A stretch of 64,000 nt of DNA from Ramlibacter sp. Leaf400 (GTDB taxonomy: Bacteria; Pseudomonadota; Gammaproteobacteria; Burkholderiales; Burkholderiaceae_C). Shown here piece by piece: positions 48,247-58,978 of the stretch; the stretch's first letter is position 1; each line of letters begins with the position of its first letter. The DNA lies in assembly GCF_001424545.1 (NCBI RefSeq), contig NZ_LMQL01000001.1:270651-334650 (forward strand), written 5' to 3'. The notes below the pieces were generated by a model, which saw nothing but the letters and a program-made list of their open reading frames with translations, was not told the origin of the DNA and made no database searches. Made by a program: the position numbers and the translations under genes.

Positions 48247-48317
48247 ACGGCGATCGTCTGCCGTTCGGCCCCCGGCCGCTCCAGAATCGCAAGCCCCCGC
48301 TGCAATCGGAGAAACCC

Positions 48318-49301
48318 ATGAAAGCCGCCTGGTACTCGAAACTCGGCCCCGCCCGTGAAGTGCTGGAGCTCGGCGAGCTGCCCCGCCCCGCTCCGCAAGC
48401 CGGCGAGGTCCTGGTGGAGCTCCACACCTCGGGCGTCAACCCCTCGGACGTGAAGTCACGCGTCGGCCGGCCGCTCGACTCGAAGATCATCGTCCCGCAC
48501 AGCGATGGCGCCGGCGTCATCGTCGAGGTGGGCGAGGGTGTCCCGCGCGAGCGCATCGGCCAGCGCGTGTGGGTGTGGAACGGCCAGTGGCAGCGGCCGA
48601 TGGGAACGGCCGCCGAATACATCGCGCTGGCCCAGCAGCAGGCCGTGCCCCTGCCCGCGCACGTGGGCTTCGAGGCCGCGGCCTGCTTCGGCATCCCGCT
48701 GCTGACCGCCCTGCAGGCGGTGCGCCTGGCCGGCGACCTGCAGGGGCGCACGGTGCTGGTGACGGGCGGCGGCAGCGCCGTGGGCCACTACATCACGCAA
48801 CTGGCGCGCGGTCGCGGCGCGACCGTGCTGGCGACCGCCGGCTCGCCCGGCCGGCGCGAGCACGCACGTGACGCCGGCGCCGCGCACGTGATCGACTACA
48901 AGCGCGAAGACGTGGCCGGGCGGGTGAAGGCGCTCACGTCCGGCGCGGGCGTGGACGCCATCATCGACATGGATTTCTCCAGCACGGCGAAGCTGCTGCC
49001 GCAGGGCGTGCTGAAGGCCCACGGCCGCTTCGTGTGCTACGGCTCCAACCAGCGCGGCGACCTGCCGATCGACTTCCGCACCGCGCTGTGGGGATCGCTG
49101 CAGTTCCTCTTCTTCCTGGTGTACGACCTGCTGCCGCCCGACCGCGAGGCGGCGGTCGCCGAAATCGGCCGGCTGCTGCAGGCCGACGCCCTGTCGCACA
49201 CGATAGGCGCGGTGTTCCCGCTGGAGCAGATCGCCGCCGCGCACGAGGCGGTGGAGGCGGGGGAGCCGGTGGGCAACGTGGTGCTGCGCATCCGCGGCTG
49301 A
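48318..49301 (+). CDS. NADPH:quinone reductase-like medium-chain dehydrogenase
   Basis: 327 residues of the zinc-free MDR family: N-terminal GroES-like domain (VLVELHTSGVNPSDVKSR) and a Rossmann domain with the NADPH loop TGGGSAVGHYITQLA (about 150). The catalytic-zinc Cys/His pair of alcohol dehydrogenases is absent. Likely reduces quinones or enones. It lies directly behind tRNA-Ser and ahead of hipBA with no obvious functional link. Confidence 0.9.
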   Translation: MKAAWYSKLGPAREVLELGELPRPAPQAGEVLVELHTSGVNPSDVKSRVGRPLDSKIIVPHSDGAGVIVEVGEGVPRERIGQRVWVWNGQWQRPMGTAAEYIALAQQQAVPLPAHVGFEAAACFGIPLLTALQAVRLAGDLQGRTVLVTGGGSAVGHYITQLARGRGATVLATAGSPGRREHARDAGAAHVIDYKREDVAGRVKALTSGAGVDAIIDMDFSSTAKLLPQGVLKAHGRFVCYGSNQRGDLPIDFRTALWGSLQFLFFLVYDLLPPDREAAVAEIGRLLQADALSHTIGAVFPLEQIAAAHEAVEAGEPVGNVVLRIRG

Positions 49302-49333
49302 AGCACACCGCTCGCGTCCGCGAGCATCTGCAA

Positions 49334-49354
49334 GATACTCGTCATACGGGTATT
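49334..49354. promoter_or_regulatory. HipB operator O1 (inverted repeat)
   Basis: GATACTCGT, spacer CAT, ACGGGTATT. Inner eight bases of each arm match as inverted copies with one mismatch. Centre at 49344. Confidence 0.6.
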
Positions 49355-49382
49355 GGTAATTTACTTGTAATACGACTAAACT
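49354..49382 (+). promoter_or_regulatory. Probable hipBA promoter
   Basis: TTGGTA (49354-49359) and TAAACT (49377-49382) are each 4 of 6 matches to -35 and -10 consensus and are exactly 17 bp apart. Operator O2 fills the spacer, so repressor binding there would block polymerase. Predicted start near 49389, leaving a leader of about 20 bases. Confidence 0.45.
49360..49380. promoter_or_regulatory. HipB operator O2 (inverted repeat)
   Basis: TTTACTTGT, spacer AAT, ACGACTAAA. Weaker symmetry than O3 (two mismatched pairs) but same arm words. Centre at 49370. Confidence 0.55.
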
Positions 49383-49385
49383 ACG

Positions 49386-49406
49386 TTTACCCGTAATACG
49401 AGTAAA
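49386..49406. promoter_or_regulatory. HipB operator O3 (inverted repeat)
   Basis: TTTACCCGT, spacer AAT, ACGAGTAAA: 8 of 9 positions pair. Centre at 49396; it ends two bases before the hipB start codon. Confidence 0.7.
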
Positions 49407-49408
49407 CG

Positions 49409-49705
49409 ATGCCGGCGCCTCTCCTGACCACCATGCAGCTCGGCCAGCTCCTGCAGTCCGCGCGGAAGGCCCGGAAATTGACGCAGGCCGAAGTCGGCGC
49501 CCGCCTGGGCCTGAGCCAGAAGCGCATCTCTGCCATCGAGCTGGATCCGGGCCGCCTGACGGCCGATCAGCTCCTGAGGCTTTGCGCGGTCGTTGGCCTG
49601 GAACTGGTGGTCGACGCGAAACGCAAGCCTCAGCCGGCCGCCACCGAAGGCGCCAAAGTCGCCATGGCCGCCAAGGGCGCAAAAGCCGCCAAGGCGGAGT
49701 GGTAG
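49409..49705 (+). CDS. hipB: HipB-type antitoxin, XRE-family repressor
   Basis: 98 residues with an XRE helix-turn-helix (about 10-68): LLQSARKARKLTQAEVGARLGLSQ with the recognition helix KRISAIELDPGRL. This resembles E. coli HipB, which neutralises HipA and represses hipBA. The tail (about 78-98) is Lys/Ala-rich. There is no Shine-Dalgarno sequence before the ATG at 49409 because operator O3 occupies that stretch; an ATG at 49433 is an alternative. It precedes hipA by 2 bases. Confidence 0.88.
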   Translation: MPAPLLTTMQLGQLLQSARKARKLTQAEVGARLGLSQKRISAIELDPGRLTADQLLRLCAVVGLELVVDAKRKPQPAATEGAKVAMAAKGAKAAKAEW

Positions 49706-49707
49706 GG

Positions 49708-51045
49708 GTGGGCCGCAGATCGCACGCGCGCGCACTGTCGGTGTGGGCCAATGGCGTGCGGGTCGCCACCTGGCGCATCCCCGCCCGCGGCGACATGGAA
49801 CTGCAGTACGACGAGGCCTGGCGCGAATCCGAATGGGTTCGCCCCCTGTCGCTGTCGCTCCCCTTCGGCGTGGACAACGCGCCCCTCAGGGGCCAGGTGG
49901 TGCAGAACTACTTCGACAACCTGCTGCCGGACAGCACGGACATGCGCAAGCGAGTTGCAGGCAGGTTCAAGACCGGATCCACCGACCCCTTCGACCTGCT
50001 GTCGGCCATCGGCCGGGATTGCGTCGGAGCCGTCCAGCTCCTCCCGCTGGAGGACTCCCCCAAGGGGTTCGATCGCATCCGGGGCACGCCGATGTCCGGC
50101 GAAGCGATCGCCGCGCACCTGCAGGGCATGCTGGCACCGCCGGCTCCGGGGCAGGGCGCCGAGGGCGAGTTCCGCATCTCCATCGCTGGCGCCCAGGAGA
50201 AGACGGCCCTCTTGTGGCACGCCGGTGGCTGGCAGATGCCGCGCGCATCCACGCCGACCACCCACATCCTGAAGCTCCCCCTCGGCCTGGTGGGCCACAT
50301 GAAGGCCGACCTGACCACCTCGGTCGAGAACGAGTGGCTGTGCCTGCAGCTCCTGCGGGCCTTCGGCCTGCCCGTGGCGAACGCATCGATGCTCGACTTC
50401 GCGGGCCAGCGCGTGCTCTGCGTCGAGCGGTTCGACCGGCAGCTGCATTCGTCCGGCCGCTGGATCATGAGATTGCCGCAAGAGGACTTCTGCCAGGTCC
50501 ACGGGCTGCCGCACACCCGCAAGTACGAGGCCGAAGGCGGCCCGGGCCTTCCTGACATCGCCAGGATCCTTGCGAACTCGGAGCGGGGTGAGCAGGACAT
50601 CGCGACCTTGCTGAAGGCCCAGATCCTGTTCTGGATGCTGGCCGCCACCGACGGGCATGCCAAGAACTTCAGCATCCAGCTGCTGCCCCAGGGGCGCTAT
50701 CGGCTGACGCCCGTCTATGACGTCGTGTCGATCTGGCCGATCGTCGGCAACGGGCCCAACCAGCTCACGTGGCACAAGTCGAAGCTGGCCATGGCGGTGT
50801 CGGCCAAGAACAGGCACTACCTGCTGAAGGACATCCAGCGCCGGCACTTCAATGCCATGGCGCGCAAGTGCGGGTATGGCGCCAGCGCAGAACCGCTGAT
50901 CGAGGGCATCCTGGAACGCGTTGCCGCGGCGGTCGACGAGGTGAACGCGAAGCTGCCGGCAGGGTTCCCCCAGCGCGTCGTGGACCCCATCTTCGCGGGA
51001 CTGCAGGGCAGTGCGCAAAGGCTGCGGCAGATGCCCGCCGCTTGA
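49708..51045 (+). CDS. hipA: HipA-type serine/threonine kinase toxin
   Basis: 445 residues from the GTG at 49708, close to the 440 of E. coli HipA. N-subdomain 1 (about 8-110), then ISIAGAQEKTALL with S158 at the position of the E. coli autophosphorylation serine 150, TPTTHILKLP, TTSVENEWLCLQL, catalytic ATDGHAKN (D315, N320) and metal-binding YDVVS (D338). In E. coli HipA phosphorylates glutamyl-tRNA synthetase and induces (p)ppGpp-dependent dormancy. Only two bases separate the hipB stop and this start. All catalytic residues seem present, so it should be an active toxin. Confidence 0.93.
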   Translation: MGRRSHARALSVWANGVRVATWRIPARGDMELQYDEAWRESEWVRPLSLSLPFGVDNAPLRGQVVQNYFDNLLPDSTDMRKRVAGRFKTGSTDPFDLLSAIGRDCVGAVQLLPLEDSPKGFDRIRGTPMSGEAIAAHLQGMLAPPAPGQGAEGEFRISIAGAQEKTALLWHAGGWQMPRASTPTTHILKLPLGLVGHMKADLTTSVENEWLCLQLLRAFGLPVANASMLDFAGQRVLCVERFDRQLHSSGRWIMRLPQEDFCQVHGLPHTRKYEAEGGPGLPDIARILANSERGEQDIATLLKAQILFWMLAATDGHAKNFSIQLLPQGRYRLTPVYDVVSIWPIVGNGPNQLTWHKSKLAMAVSAKNRHYLLKDIQRRHFNAMARKCGYGASAEPLIEGILERVAAAVDEVNAKLPAGFPQRVVDPIFAGLQGSAQRLRQMPAA

Positions 51046-51049
51046 GAGC

Positions 51050-51068
51050 GGCTCGCTGCTTGCGAGCC
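51050..51068. terminator. Hairpin between convergent hipA and ureG
   Basis: GGCTCGC and GCGAGCC form a perfect 7-bp stem with loop TGCTT in the 28-bp gap between the two stop codons. The flanking T content is low (TTCGTTC on the plus side), so it is a weak bidirectional terminator at best. Confidence 0.5.
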
Positions 51069-51073
51069 TTCGT

Positions 51074-51720
<647 letters not shown>

Positions 51721-51724
<4 letters not shown>

Positions 51725-52401
51725 GATCGGAACAGTCGTGAATACTGGGCTTCGTGCTGCGCCGACAGGATGGCCAGGCGCGGCGCGAAGGCCTGGCGGT
51801 CGTCGTCGGACAGGCGCATCGCGTGCTCGGCGGCAGCCGGGATCTCCTCGGCCAACCGCTGCAGGATGCGCTGCCCGGCGGCCTGGCCCAGGGGCACGGC
51901 CTTGATCGCCGCCTGCATCATGTTCTCGGCCCAGCCGAAAGCGAAGGTGAGCACGATGTCGTGCACGGGAGCCTGCAGCGGCGCGGCGGCGCAGGCGAAG
52001 GCGACGGGGTAGGTGAAGTGCTCGCGCGCGGACGGCTGCGCCTCCAGCGAGCGCGACCAGTCGCCCAGCGAGCGGCCCATCTGTTCGGACTGCAGGCGCA
52101 TCTCGCTGGTCTCGCGCGTGCGGCGCACCCAGCGGTCGAGTTCCGCCACGCGCACAGCGTCGCCCGCGCGGAAGGCGGGCACGGCCTGCGCGACGACGGC
52201 CAGGTCGGCTTCGGCCAGCGCCAGGTGAAGCTGCTCGACCAGCCAGTGCGCTGCGCTCGCTTCGTCGCGGACCAGTTCCGCCTCGACCGCGGCCTCCAGG
52301 CCCTCGGAGTAGGAGAACCCGCCCACCGGCAGCGCGGGCGACGCCAGCCAGATCAGCCGCAGCAGCGCGGCGTCAGTGCGAATGCCCGTGGTCCTGTCCA
52401 T
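51721..52401 (-). CDS. ureF: Urease accessory protein UreF
   Basis: 226 residues from the ATG at 52401; a longer reading to 52473 would run through the ureE His tail in another frame. Family marks are [24 protein letters not shown] near the N-terminus and [28 protein letters not shown] at the C-terminus. UreF regulates UreG GTPase and bridges UreD(H) to UreG. Its first 29 bases lie inside the 3' end of ureE. Confidence 0.93.
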
Positions 52402-52932
52402 GGCCGTGGCCTTCGTGATCGTGCGGCTCGTGCGCGTGGTCGTGTCCCTCGGCGTGCGAGTGGCCGTGGCCACCGTGCCCGCCCGAGTACGCCCCGCCCT
52501 CCGGCTCGAACGGCTCCGACACCTGCGCCACGATCAGGTGCATGCCGCGCAGCATGTCGGCCAGCACGTGGTCGGGCTCGATCTTCAGGTGGTCGGGCTT
52601 CAGCTCGATCGCCACGTGGCGGTTGCCCAGGTGGTAGGCCGCCCGGGTCAGGTCGAAGGCCGTGCCGTGCGCGGAGCAGTGCGTGATCCTCAGCACCGGC
52701 TGCGGCGCGGCCACCACGCGCACCAGCGAGCCATCCTCGGCCACCAGCACGTCGCCACCGCGCACCACGGTGCCGCGAGGCAGGAACACGCCGAGCCTGC
52801 GTCCGCCGGAGTCGGTGGCCTCGAAGCGGCTCTTCTGCCGCACGTCCCAGTCGAGTTCCACGGTGGCGGCGCGGCGCACCAGCGCAGGCGCCAGGCCCCG
52901 GCCGCCGGCCAGGCATTTGGAAACGGTGATCA

Positions 52933-52933
<1 letters not shown>
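52373..52933 (-). CDS. ureE: Urease nickel metallochaperone UreE
   Basis: 186 residues. An N-terminal peptide-binding domain (about 1-75) and a ferredoxin-like metal-binding domain (about 76-145) carry the dimer-interface metal region (ITHCSAHG and GNRHVAIE with H106). The tail from 152 to the end contains 14 histidines in 35 residues, in HGH/HDH-type repeats, a nickel-storage sequence. Start TG-ATG overlaps the ureC stop by one base. The tail is encoded where ureF begins. Confidence 0.96.
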
Positions 52934-54651
<1,718 letters not shown>

Positions 54652-54653
54652 GT

Positions 54654-54965
54654 TCAGAGCTTCCCTTGCACCTGGGCGCGGAAGCCGTAGACGGCCCGCG
54701 CGCCGGAATAGTCGACCAGTTCCACCGTGCGCTGCTGCCCGGGCTCGAAGCGCACGGCCGTGCCGGAGGCGATGTTCAGCCGCATGCCGCGCGCGGCGGT
54801 GCGGTCGAAATCGAGCGCGCCGTTGGTCTCGGCGAAGTGGTAGTGCGAGCCCACCTGGATCGGCCGGTCGGCGGTGTTGCGCACCACCAGGGTCAGCGTG
54901 CGGCGGCCGGGGTTGAGCTCGTGCTCGCCGTCTTCGGTGATCAGTTCGCCCGGGACCACGGCCAT
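54654..54965 (-). CDS. ureB: Urease beta subunit UreB
   Basis: 103 residues ([21 protein letters not shown]) with [15 protein letters not shown] and [26 protein letters not shown], the standard UreB sequence. The start shares one base with the stop of the small ORF upstream (TGATG). Bacterial urease is (alpha-beta-gamma)3. Confidence 0.97.
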   Translation of the reverse strand: MAVVPGELITEDGEHELNPGRRTLTLVVRNTADRPIQVGSHYHFAETNGALDFDRTAARGMRLNIASGTAVRFEPGQQRTVELVDYSGARAVYGFRAQVQGKL

Positions 54966-55132
54966 CACTTGCCGCCGAAGAGCCAGTAGATCACCAGCGC
55001 GCCCAGGCCGCCCACCAGCAGCAGGCCAAAGGCGTCGCTGGCGTGCCAGTGCGAGCCGGGCAGGCCGTGGCCTTCGTGCGCCCAGGCGGCGGGGGCGCAC
55101 AGCAGCAGGGCGGCGGCGCGGGACTTGATCAT
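54965..55132 (-). CDS. Small His-rich single-span membrane protein between ureA and ureB
   Basis: A 55-codon ORF beginning ATG ATC AAG at 55132 and ending in a TGA that overlaps the ureB ATG by one base. The protein has a signal-like N-terminus ([15 protein letters not shown]), then [16 protein letters not shown] with four histidines (H19, H22, H28, H30), then one hydrophobic span (about 34-51, [18 protein letters not shown]) and GGK. An AGAAAC-type leader precedes it and ureA stops 16 bases upstream. Orientation would put the histidines outside the cytoplasm if the signal is cleaved or anchors as N-out. Its tight fit in the operon supports translation. Possibly a nickel-related or urea-related periplasmic factor; not recognised as a named family. 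Confidence 0.72.
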   Translation of the reverse strand: MIKSRAAALLLCAPAAWAHEGHGLPGSHWHASDAFGLLLVGGLGALVIYWLFGGK

Positions 55133-55148
55133 CGTTTCTCCTTGTTCT

Positions 55149-55451
55149 TCAGACGATCGGCTGGTGCACCGTCACGAGCTTGGTGCCGTCGGGGAAGGTG
55201 GCTTCGACTTGGATGTCGGGGATCATCTCGGCAACCCCTTCCATCACGTCGGCGCGGGTGAGGACCGCGCGGCCCTCCGACATCAGCTGCGCCACGGTGC
55301 GGCCGTCGCGCGCGCCTTCCATCACGGCCGCCGAGATCAGCGCGACGGCTTCCGGATAGTTGAGCTTGAGCCCCCGCGCCTTGCGGCGTTCGGCCAGCAG
55401 GGCGGCCGTGAAGACCAGCAGCTTGTCTTTCTCGCGGGGGGTGAGTTCCAT
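55149..55451 (-). CDS. ureA: Urease gamma subunit UreA
   Basis: 100 residues from the ATG at 55451 ([23 protein letters not shown]), the standard UreA length and opening, with [10 protein letters not shown] and [25 protein letters not shown]. First gene of the leftward urease operon. A start at 55463 would add four residues. Confidence 0.97.
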   Translation of the reverse strand: MELTPREKDKLLVFTAALLAERRKARGLKLNYPEAVALISAAVMEGARDGRTVAQLMSEGRAVLTRADVMEGVAEMIPDIQVEATFPDGTKLVTVHQPIV

Positions 55452-55467
55452 GGTGCGAACCATGTTA

Positions 55468-55525
55468 GTGCAAGCCCCGTGCCTGCCGGGCTACCCCGGA
55501 ACGGGCCCCGGCACGGCGCTTGCAC
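55468..55525. promoter_or_regulatory. Inverted repeat in the ureA / sensor-kinase divergent promoter
   Basis: GTGCAAGCCCCGTGCC (55468-55483) and GGCACGGCGCTTGCAC (55510-55525) pair as inverted copies in 15 of 16 positions around a 26-base GC-rich centre, which itself has CCGGG/CCCGG. It fills most of the 83-bp gap between the two diverging genes. A dimeric regulator could bind both arms and control both transcripts. Its right arm ends before the GTG at 55535, supporting that as the kinase start. Confidence 0.75.
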
Positions 55526-55534
55526 AGCAGCCCC

Positions 55535-58500
55535 GTGAGCGAGGTCATCCCCATCCTGCCGGCCGATCCCCCCCAGCGGGTGGTGAAGGTCCGGCGCGAC
55601 TACAACAGCTGGGTGGCCCGCGAGACCATGGAGGACTACGCGCTGCGCTACACGCCGCAGCGCTTTCGCAAGTGGCCGGCCTTCCGCGTGGCCAACACCG
55701 CCTTCGGCGCCGCCTCGTTCCTCATCCTGGAAGCGGTGGGCGCCACGCTGCTGGTGCAGTACGGCTTCCTCAACGCCTTCTGGGCCATCGTCGCCACCGG
55801 GCTCATCATCTTCCTGGCCGGCCTGCCGATCAGCGTCTATGCAGCCCGCTACAGCATCGACATGGACCTGCTCACGCGGGGCGCGGGCTTCGGCTACATG
55901 GGCTCCACGGTCACTTCGCTGATCTACGCCTCGTTCACCTTCATCTTCTTCGCGCTGGAAGCGGCGGTGATGGCCTATGCCCTGGAGCTGGCGCTCGGCA
56001 TCCCGCCCAGCTGGGGCTACCTGGTGTGCGCGCTGGTCGTGATCCCGCTGGTCACCCATGGCATCTCGGCCATCAGCCGGTTGCAGGCCTGGACCCAGCC
56101 GGTCTGGCTGGTGATGCTGGTGGTGCCTTTCGCGTACGTGCTGGCGCGCGATCCTGGGGCGTTTTCGGGCGTCGTGCACTACGTCGGGGAGAAGAACCCG
56201 TCCGGAGGCTTCGAATTGCACGCTTTCGGTGCGGCGCTCACCGTGGGCGTGGCCCTGATCACGCAGATGGGCGAGCAGGCCGACTACCTGCGCTTCATGC
56301 CGCGCGCAGAACCGGGGCGCCGCACCGGCTGGTGGCTGGGCGTGCTGGCCGGCGGGCCGGGCTGGGTGGTGCTGGGCGTGCTCAAGATGCTGGGCGGCGC
56401 CCTGCTCGCCTGGCTGGCGATCAGCCACATGGTGCCGGCCGAGCGCGCGGTCGATCCCAACCAGATGTACCTGGCGGCCTACGAGTACGTGTTCCCCCAC
56501 TTCGGCTGGGCCGTCGCGGCCACCGCCATCTTCGTGGTGATCTCCCAGCTCAAGATCAACGTCACCAACGCCTACGCGGGCTCGCTGGCCTGGTCCAACT
56601 TCTTCTCGCGCGTCACCCACAGCCACCCGGGCCGCGTGGTGTGGGTGGTGTTCAACACGCTGATCGCCTTCATGCTGATGGAGATGAACGTTTTCCAGGC
56701 GCTGGGCGACGTGCTGGGCCTGTACTCCAACATCGCCATCGCCTGGATCATGGCCGTGGTCGCCGACCTGGTGGTCAACAAGCCGCTGGGTCTGTCGCCG
56801 CGCGGCATCGAGTTCCGCCGCGCCTACCTGTACGACATCAACCCGGTGGGCGTGGGCGCGATGGCGCTGGCGTCCACCGCGTCCATCGCCGCCTGGCTGG
56901 GTGCCTTCGGCACGCTGGCGCAGGCCTTCTCCGCCCTGATCGCGATGGGCGTGGCCTTCGCGGCCGCACCGGCCATCGCCTGGGCCACTCGCGGCCGCTA
57001 CTACCTGGCGCGCAAGGCGGAGGCACGTCCCGTGGACGGCGCCACGCTGCAGCGCTGCGTGATCTGCGAGCAGGAATACGAGGCGCCCGACATGGCGCAC
57101 TGCCCGGCCTACCAGGGCTGCATCTGCTCGCTGTGCTGCACGCTGGACGCGCGCTGCGGCGACGCCTGCAAGCCCGAGGCGCGGCTGGCCGCCCAGTGGT
57201 CCGCCGCGCTGCGCGCCGTGCTGCCGCGGCGCGTCTGGCCTTACCTGGACACCGGCCTGGGCCACTTCCTGCTGCTGATGACGGTGATCGTGCCGCTGCT
57301 GGCCGCGGTGTTCGGCCTGCTCTACCACCAGGAGCTGCGCACGCTGGAGGCGCTGTTGCCGGACGCGGTGGACACCGCGCGCGAGGCGCTGGGCGGCGGC
57401 CTGCTCAAGGCCTACTTCGCGCTGCTGGTGATCGCCGGCATCGTGTCGTGGTGGCTGGTGCTGGCGCACAAGAGCCGGCAGGTGGCGCAGGAGGAATCGA
57501 ACCGCCAGACCCACCTGCTGGTGCGCGAGATCGAGTCGCACCGCCAGACCGACCAGGCGCTGCAGGAGGCCAAGCGCGCGGCCGACGAGGCGCGCCGCGC
57601 GGCGGAGCAGGCCAACCAGGCCAAGAGCCGCTACATCAGCGCCATCAGCCACGAGCTGCGCACGCCGCTCAACAGCATCCTGGGCTACGCCCAGCTGATG
57701 GGCGAGGACGCGGCGCTGCCTCCCCACCGCCGCCAGGCCGTCAACGTGATCCGGCGCGGCGGCGAGCACCTGCTGTCGCTGATCGAGGGCACGCTGGACA
57801 TCGCGCGCATCGAGGCGGGCAAGCTCACGCTGAGCGCCAAGCCCATGCGCTTCGCCGACTGCGTGCACGAGATGGCCGGCCTGTTCGAGCTGCAGGCCGC
57901 GGCCAAGGGCCTGGGCTTCCGCTTCGACGTGGAAGGGGCGATCCCCGAGGTCGTGCGGGCGGACGAGAAGCGGGTGCGCCAGATCCTGATCAACCTGCTG
58001 GGCAACGCGGTGAAGTTCACCGCCGAGGGCCGCGTGTCGCTGCGCGTGCGCTATGCGCGCGAGATGGCGCACGTGGAGATCGCGGACACCGGTCCCGGCA
58101 TGTCGGCCGCCGAGATCGCCAAGGTGTTCGAGCCGTTCGCGCGCGGCGAGGGCGCCACCGAGTCCGCGCCCGGCGCCGGCCTGGGCCTGACCATCGCCAA
58201 GATGCTGACCGACCTGATGGGCGGCCAGCTCTCGGTGGGCAGCGAGCCGGGGCGCGGCTCCACCTTCGTCGTGCACCTCTTCCTGCCGCAGGTGCACGGC
58301 CCGGCGCTGCAGGCCGTGGCGCCGGCGCGGCCGCGCGGCTACGAGGGCCCGCGCCGACGCCTGCTGGTGGTGGACAACGAGGAGGCCGACCGCGAGCTGC
58401 TGGTGCAGCTGCTCGAGCCCCTGGGCTTCGAGCTGCGCACCGCCGCCAGCGGCCACGACGCGCTGGACCTGCTGGCCGCGGGCCTGGCGCCCGATGCGGT

Positions 58501-58978
58501 GCTGATGGACCTCGCCATGCCGGGCATCGACGGCTGGGAGACGCTGCGCCGGGCGCGGCGCCTGTCCGGGTTCCGCGCCAAGGTGGCCATCGTGTCGGCC
58601 AACGCCTTCGACAAGGGGCTGGAGAACGACGCCGGCATCCGGCCGGAGGACTTCATCCTCAAGCCCGTGCGCCACGTCGAACTGCTGGACTGGCTGCAGC
58701 GATCGCTGGCCCTGCGCTGGACCTACGGCGAGCCGGTGGCGACGCCACCCGCGCCGGCGGTCTTCGCCCCCTCCGGGGCGCGTCCCGACGCGGGCTCGCT
58801 GGAGGCGCTGGTGCAGCTGGTGCAGCTGGGCTATCCGCGCGGCGTGCTGAACAAGCTCGACGAGATCGAGGCCGCGCAGCCGGCCACCGCCGCCTTCTGC
58901 CGCGCCGCGCGGCAACTCGCCCAGGGCTTCCAGTTCGAGGCGCTGGGGCGGCAGATCGCCGGGGAGGCCACGCGGTGA
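55535..58978 (+). CDS. NCS1 permease-fused hybrid sensor histidine kinase
   Basis: 1147 residues from the GTG at 55535; a TTG at 55520 is possible but lies in the inverted repeat. Order: short cytosolic lead with RRDYNSWVARETMEDYALRY; an NCS1 (nucleobase/hydantoin/allantoin:cation) permease-like domain of about 12 membrane spans (about 45-500), including GEQADYLRFMP and QLKINVTNAYAGSLAW; a Cys-rich cytosolic segment with nine Cys (about 507-550: CVIC, GCIC, LCC); two more membrane spans (about 575-640); a coiled coil; HisKA with H706 in ISHELRTPLN; HATPase with ILINLLGNAVKF, DTGPGMS, GLGLTI; a receiver with D992; and a C-terminal 60-residue helical part. Probably senses a nitrogen compound by transport or binding and signals to the downstream regulator. 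Confidence 0.88.
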   Translation: MSEVIPILPADPPQRVVKVRRDYNSWVARETMEDYALRYTPQRFRKWPAFRVANTAFGAASFLILEAVGATLLVQYGFLNAFWAIVATGLIIFLAGLPISVYAARYSIDMDLLTRGAGFGYMGSTVTSLIYASFTFIFFALEAAVMAYALELALGIPPSWGYLVCALVVIPLVTHGISAISRLQAWTQPVWLVMLVVPFAYVLARDPGAFSGVVHYVGEKNPSGGFELHAFGAALTVGVALITQMGEQADYLRFMPRAEPGRRTGWWLGVLAGGPGWVVLGVLKMLGGALLAWLAISHMVPAERAVDPNQMYLAAYEYVFPHFGWAVAATAIFVVISQLKINVTNAYAGSLAWSNFFSRVTHSHPGRVVWVVFNTLIAFMLMEMNVFQALGDVLGLYSNIAIAWIMAVVADLVVNKPLGLSPRGIEFRRAYLYDINPVGVGAMALASTASIAAWLGAFGTLAQAFSALIAMGVAFAAAPAIAWATRGRYYLARKAEARPVDGATLQRCVICEQEYEAPDMAHCPAYQGCICSLCCTLDARCGDACKPEARLAAQWSAALRAVLPRRVWPYLDTGLGHFLLLMTVIVPLLAAVFGLLYHQELRTLEALLPDAVDTAREALGGGLLKAYFALLVIAGIVSWWLVLAHKSRQVAQEESNRQTHLLVREIESHRQTDQALQEAKRAADEARRAAEQANQAKSRYISAISHELRTPLNSILGYAQLMGEDAALPPHRRQAVNVIRRGGEHLLSLIEGTLDIARIEAGKLTLSAKPMRFADCVHEMAGLFELQAAAKGLGFRFDVEGAIPEVVRADEKRVRQILINLLGNAVKFTAEGRVSLRVRYAREMAHVEIADTGPGMSAAEIAKVFEPFARGEGATESAPGAGLGLTIAKMLTDLMGGQLSVGSEPGRGSTFVVHLFLPQVHGPALQAVAPARPRGYEGPRRRLLVVDNEEADRELLVQLLEPLGFELRTAASGHDALDLLAAGLAPDAVLMDLAMPGIDGWETLRRARRLSGFRAKVAIVSANAFDKGLENDAGIRPEDFILKPVRHVELLDWLQRSLALRWTYGEPVATPPAPAVFAPSGARPDAGSLEALVQLVQLGYPRGVLNKLDEIEAAQPATAAFCRAARQLAQGFQFEALGRQIAGEATR

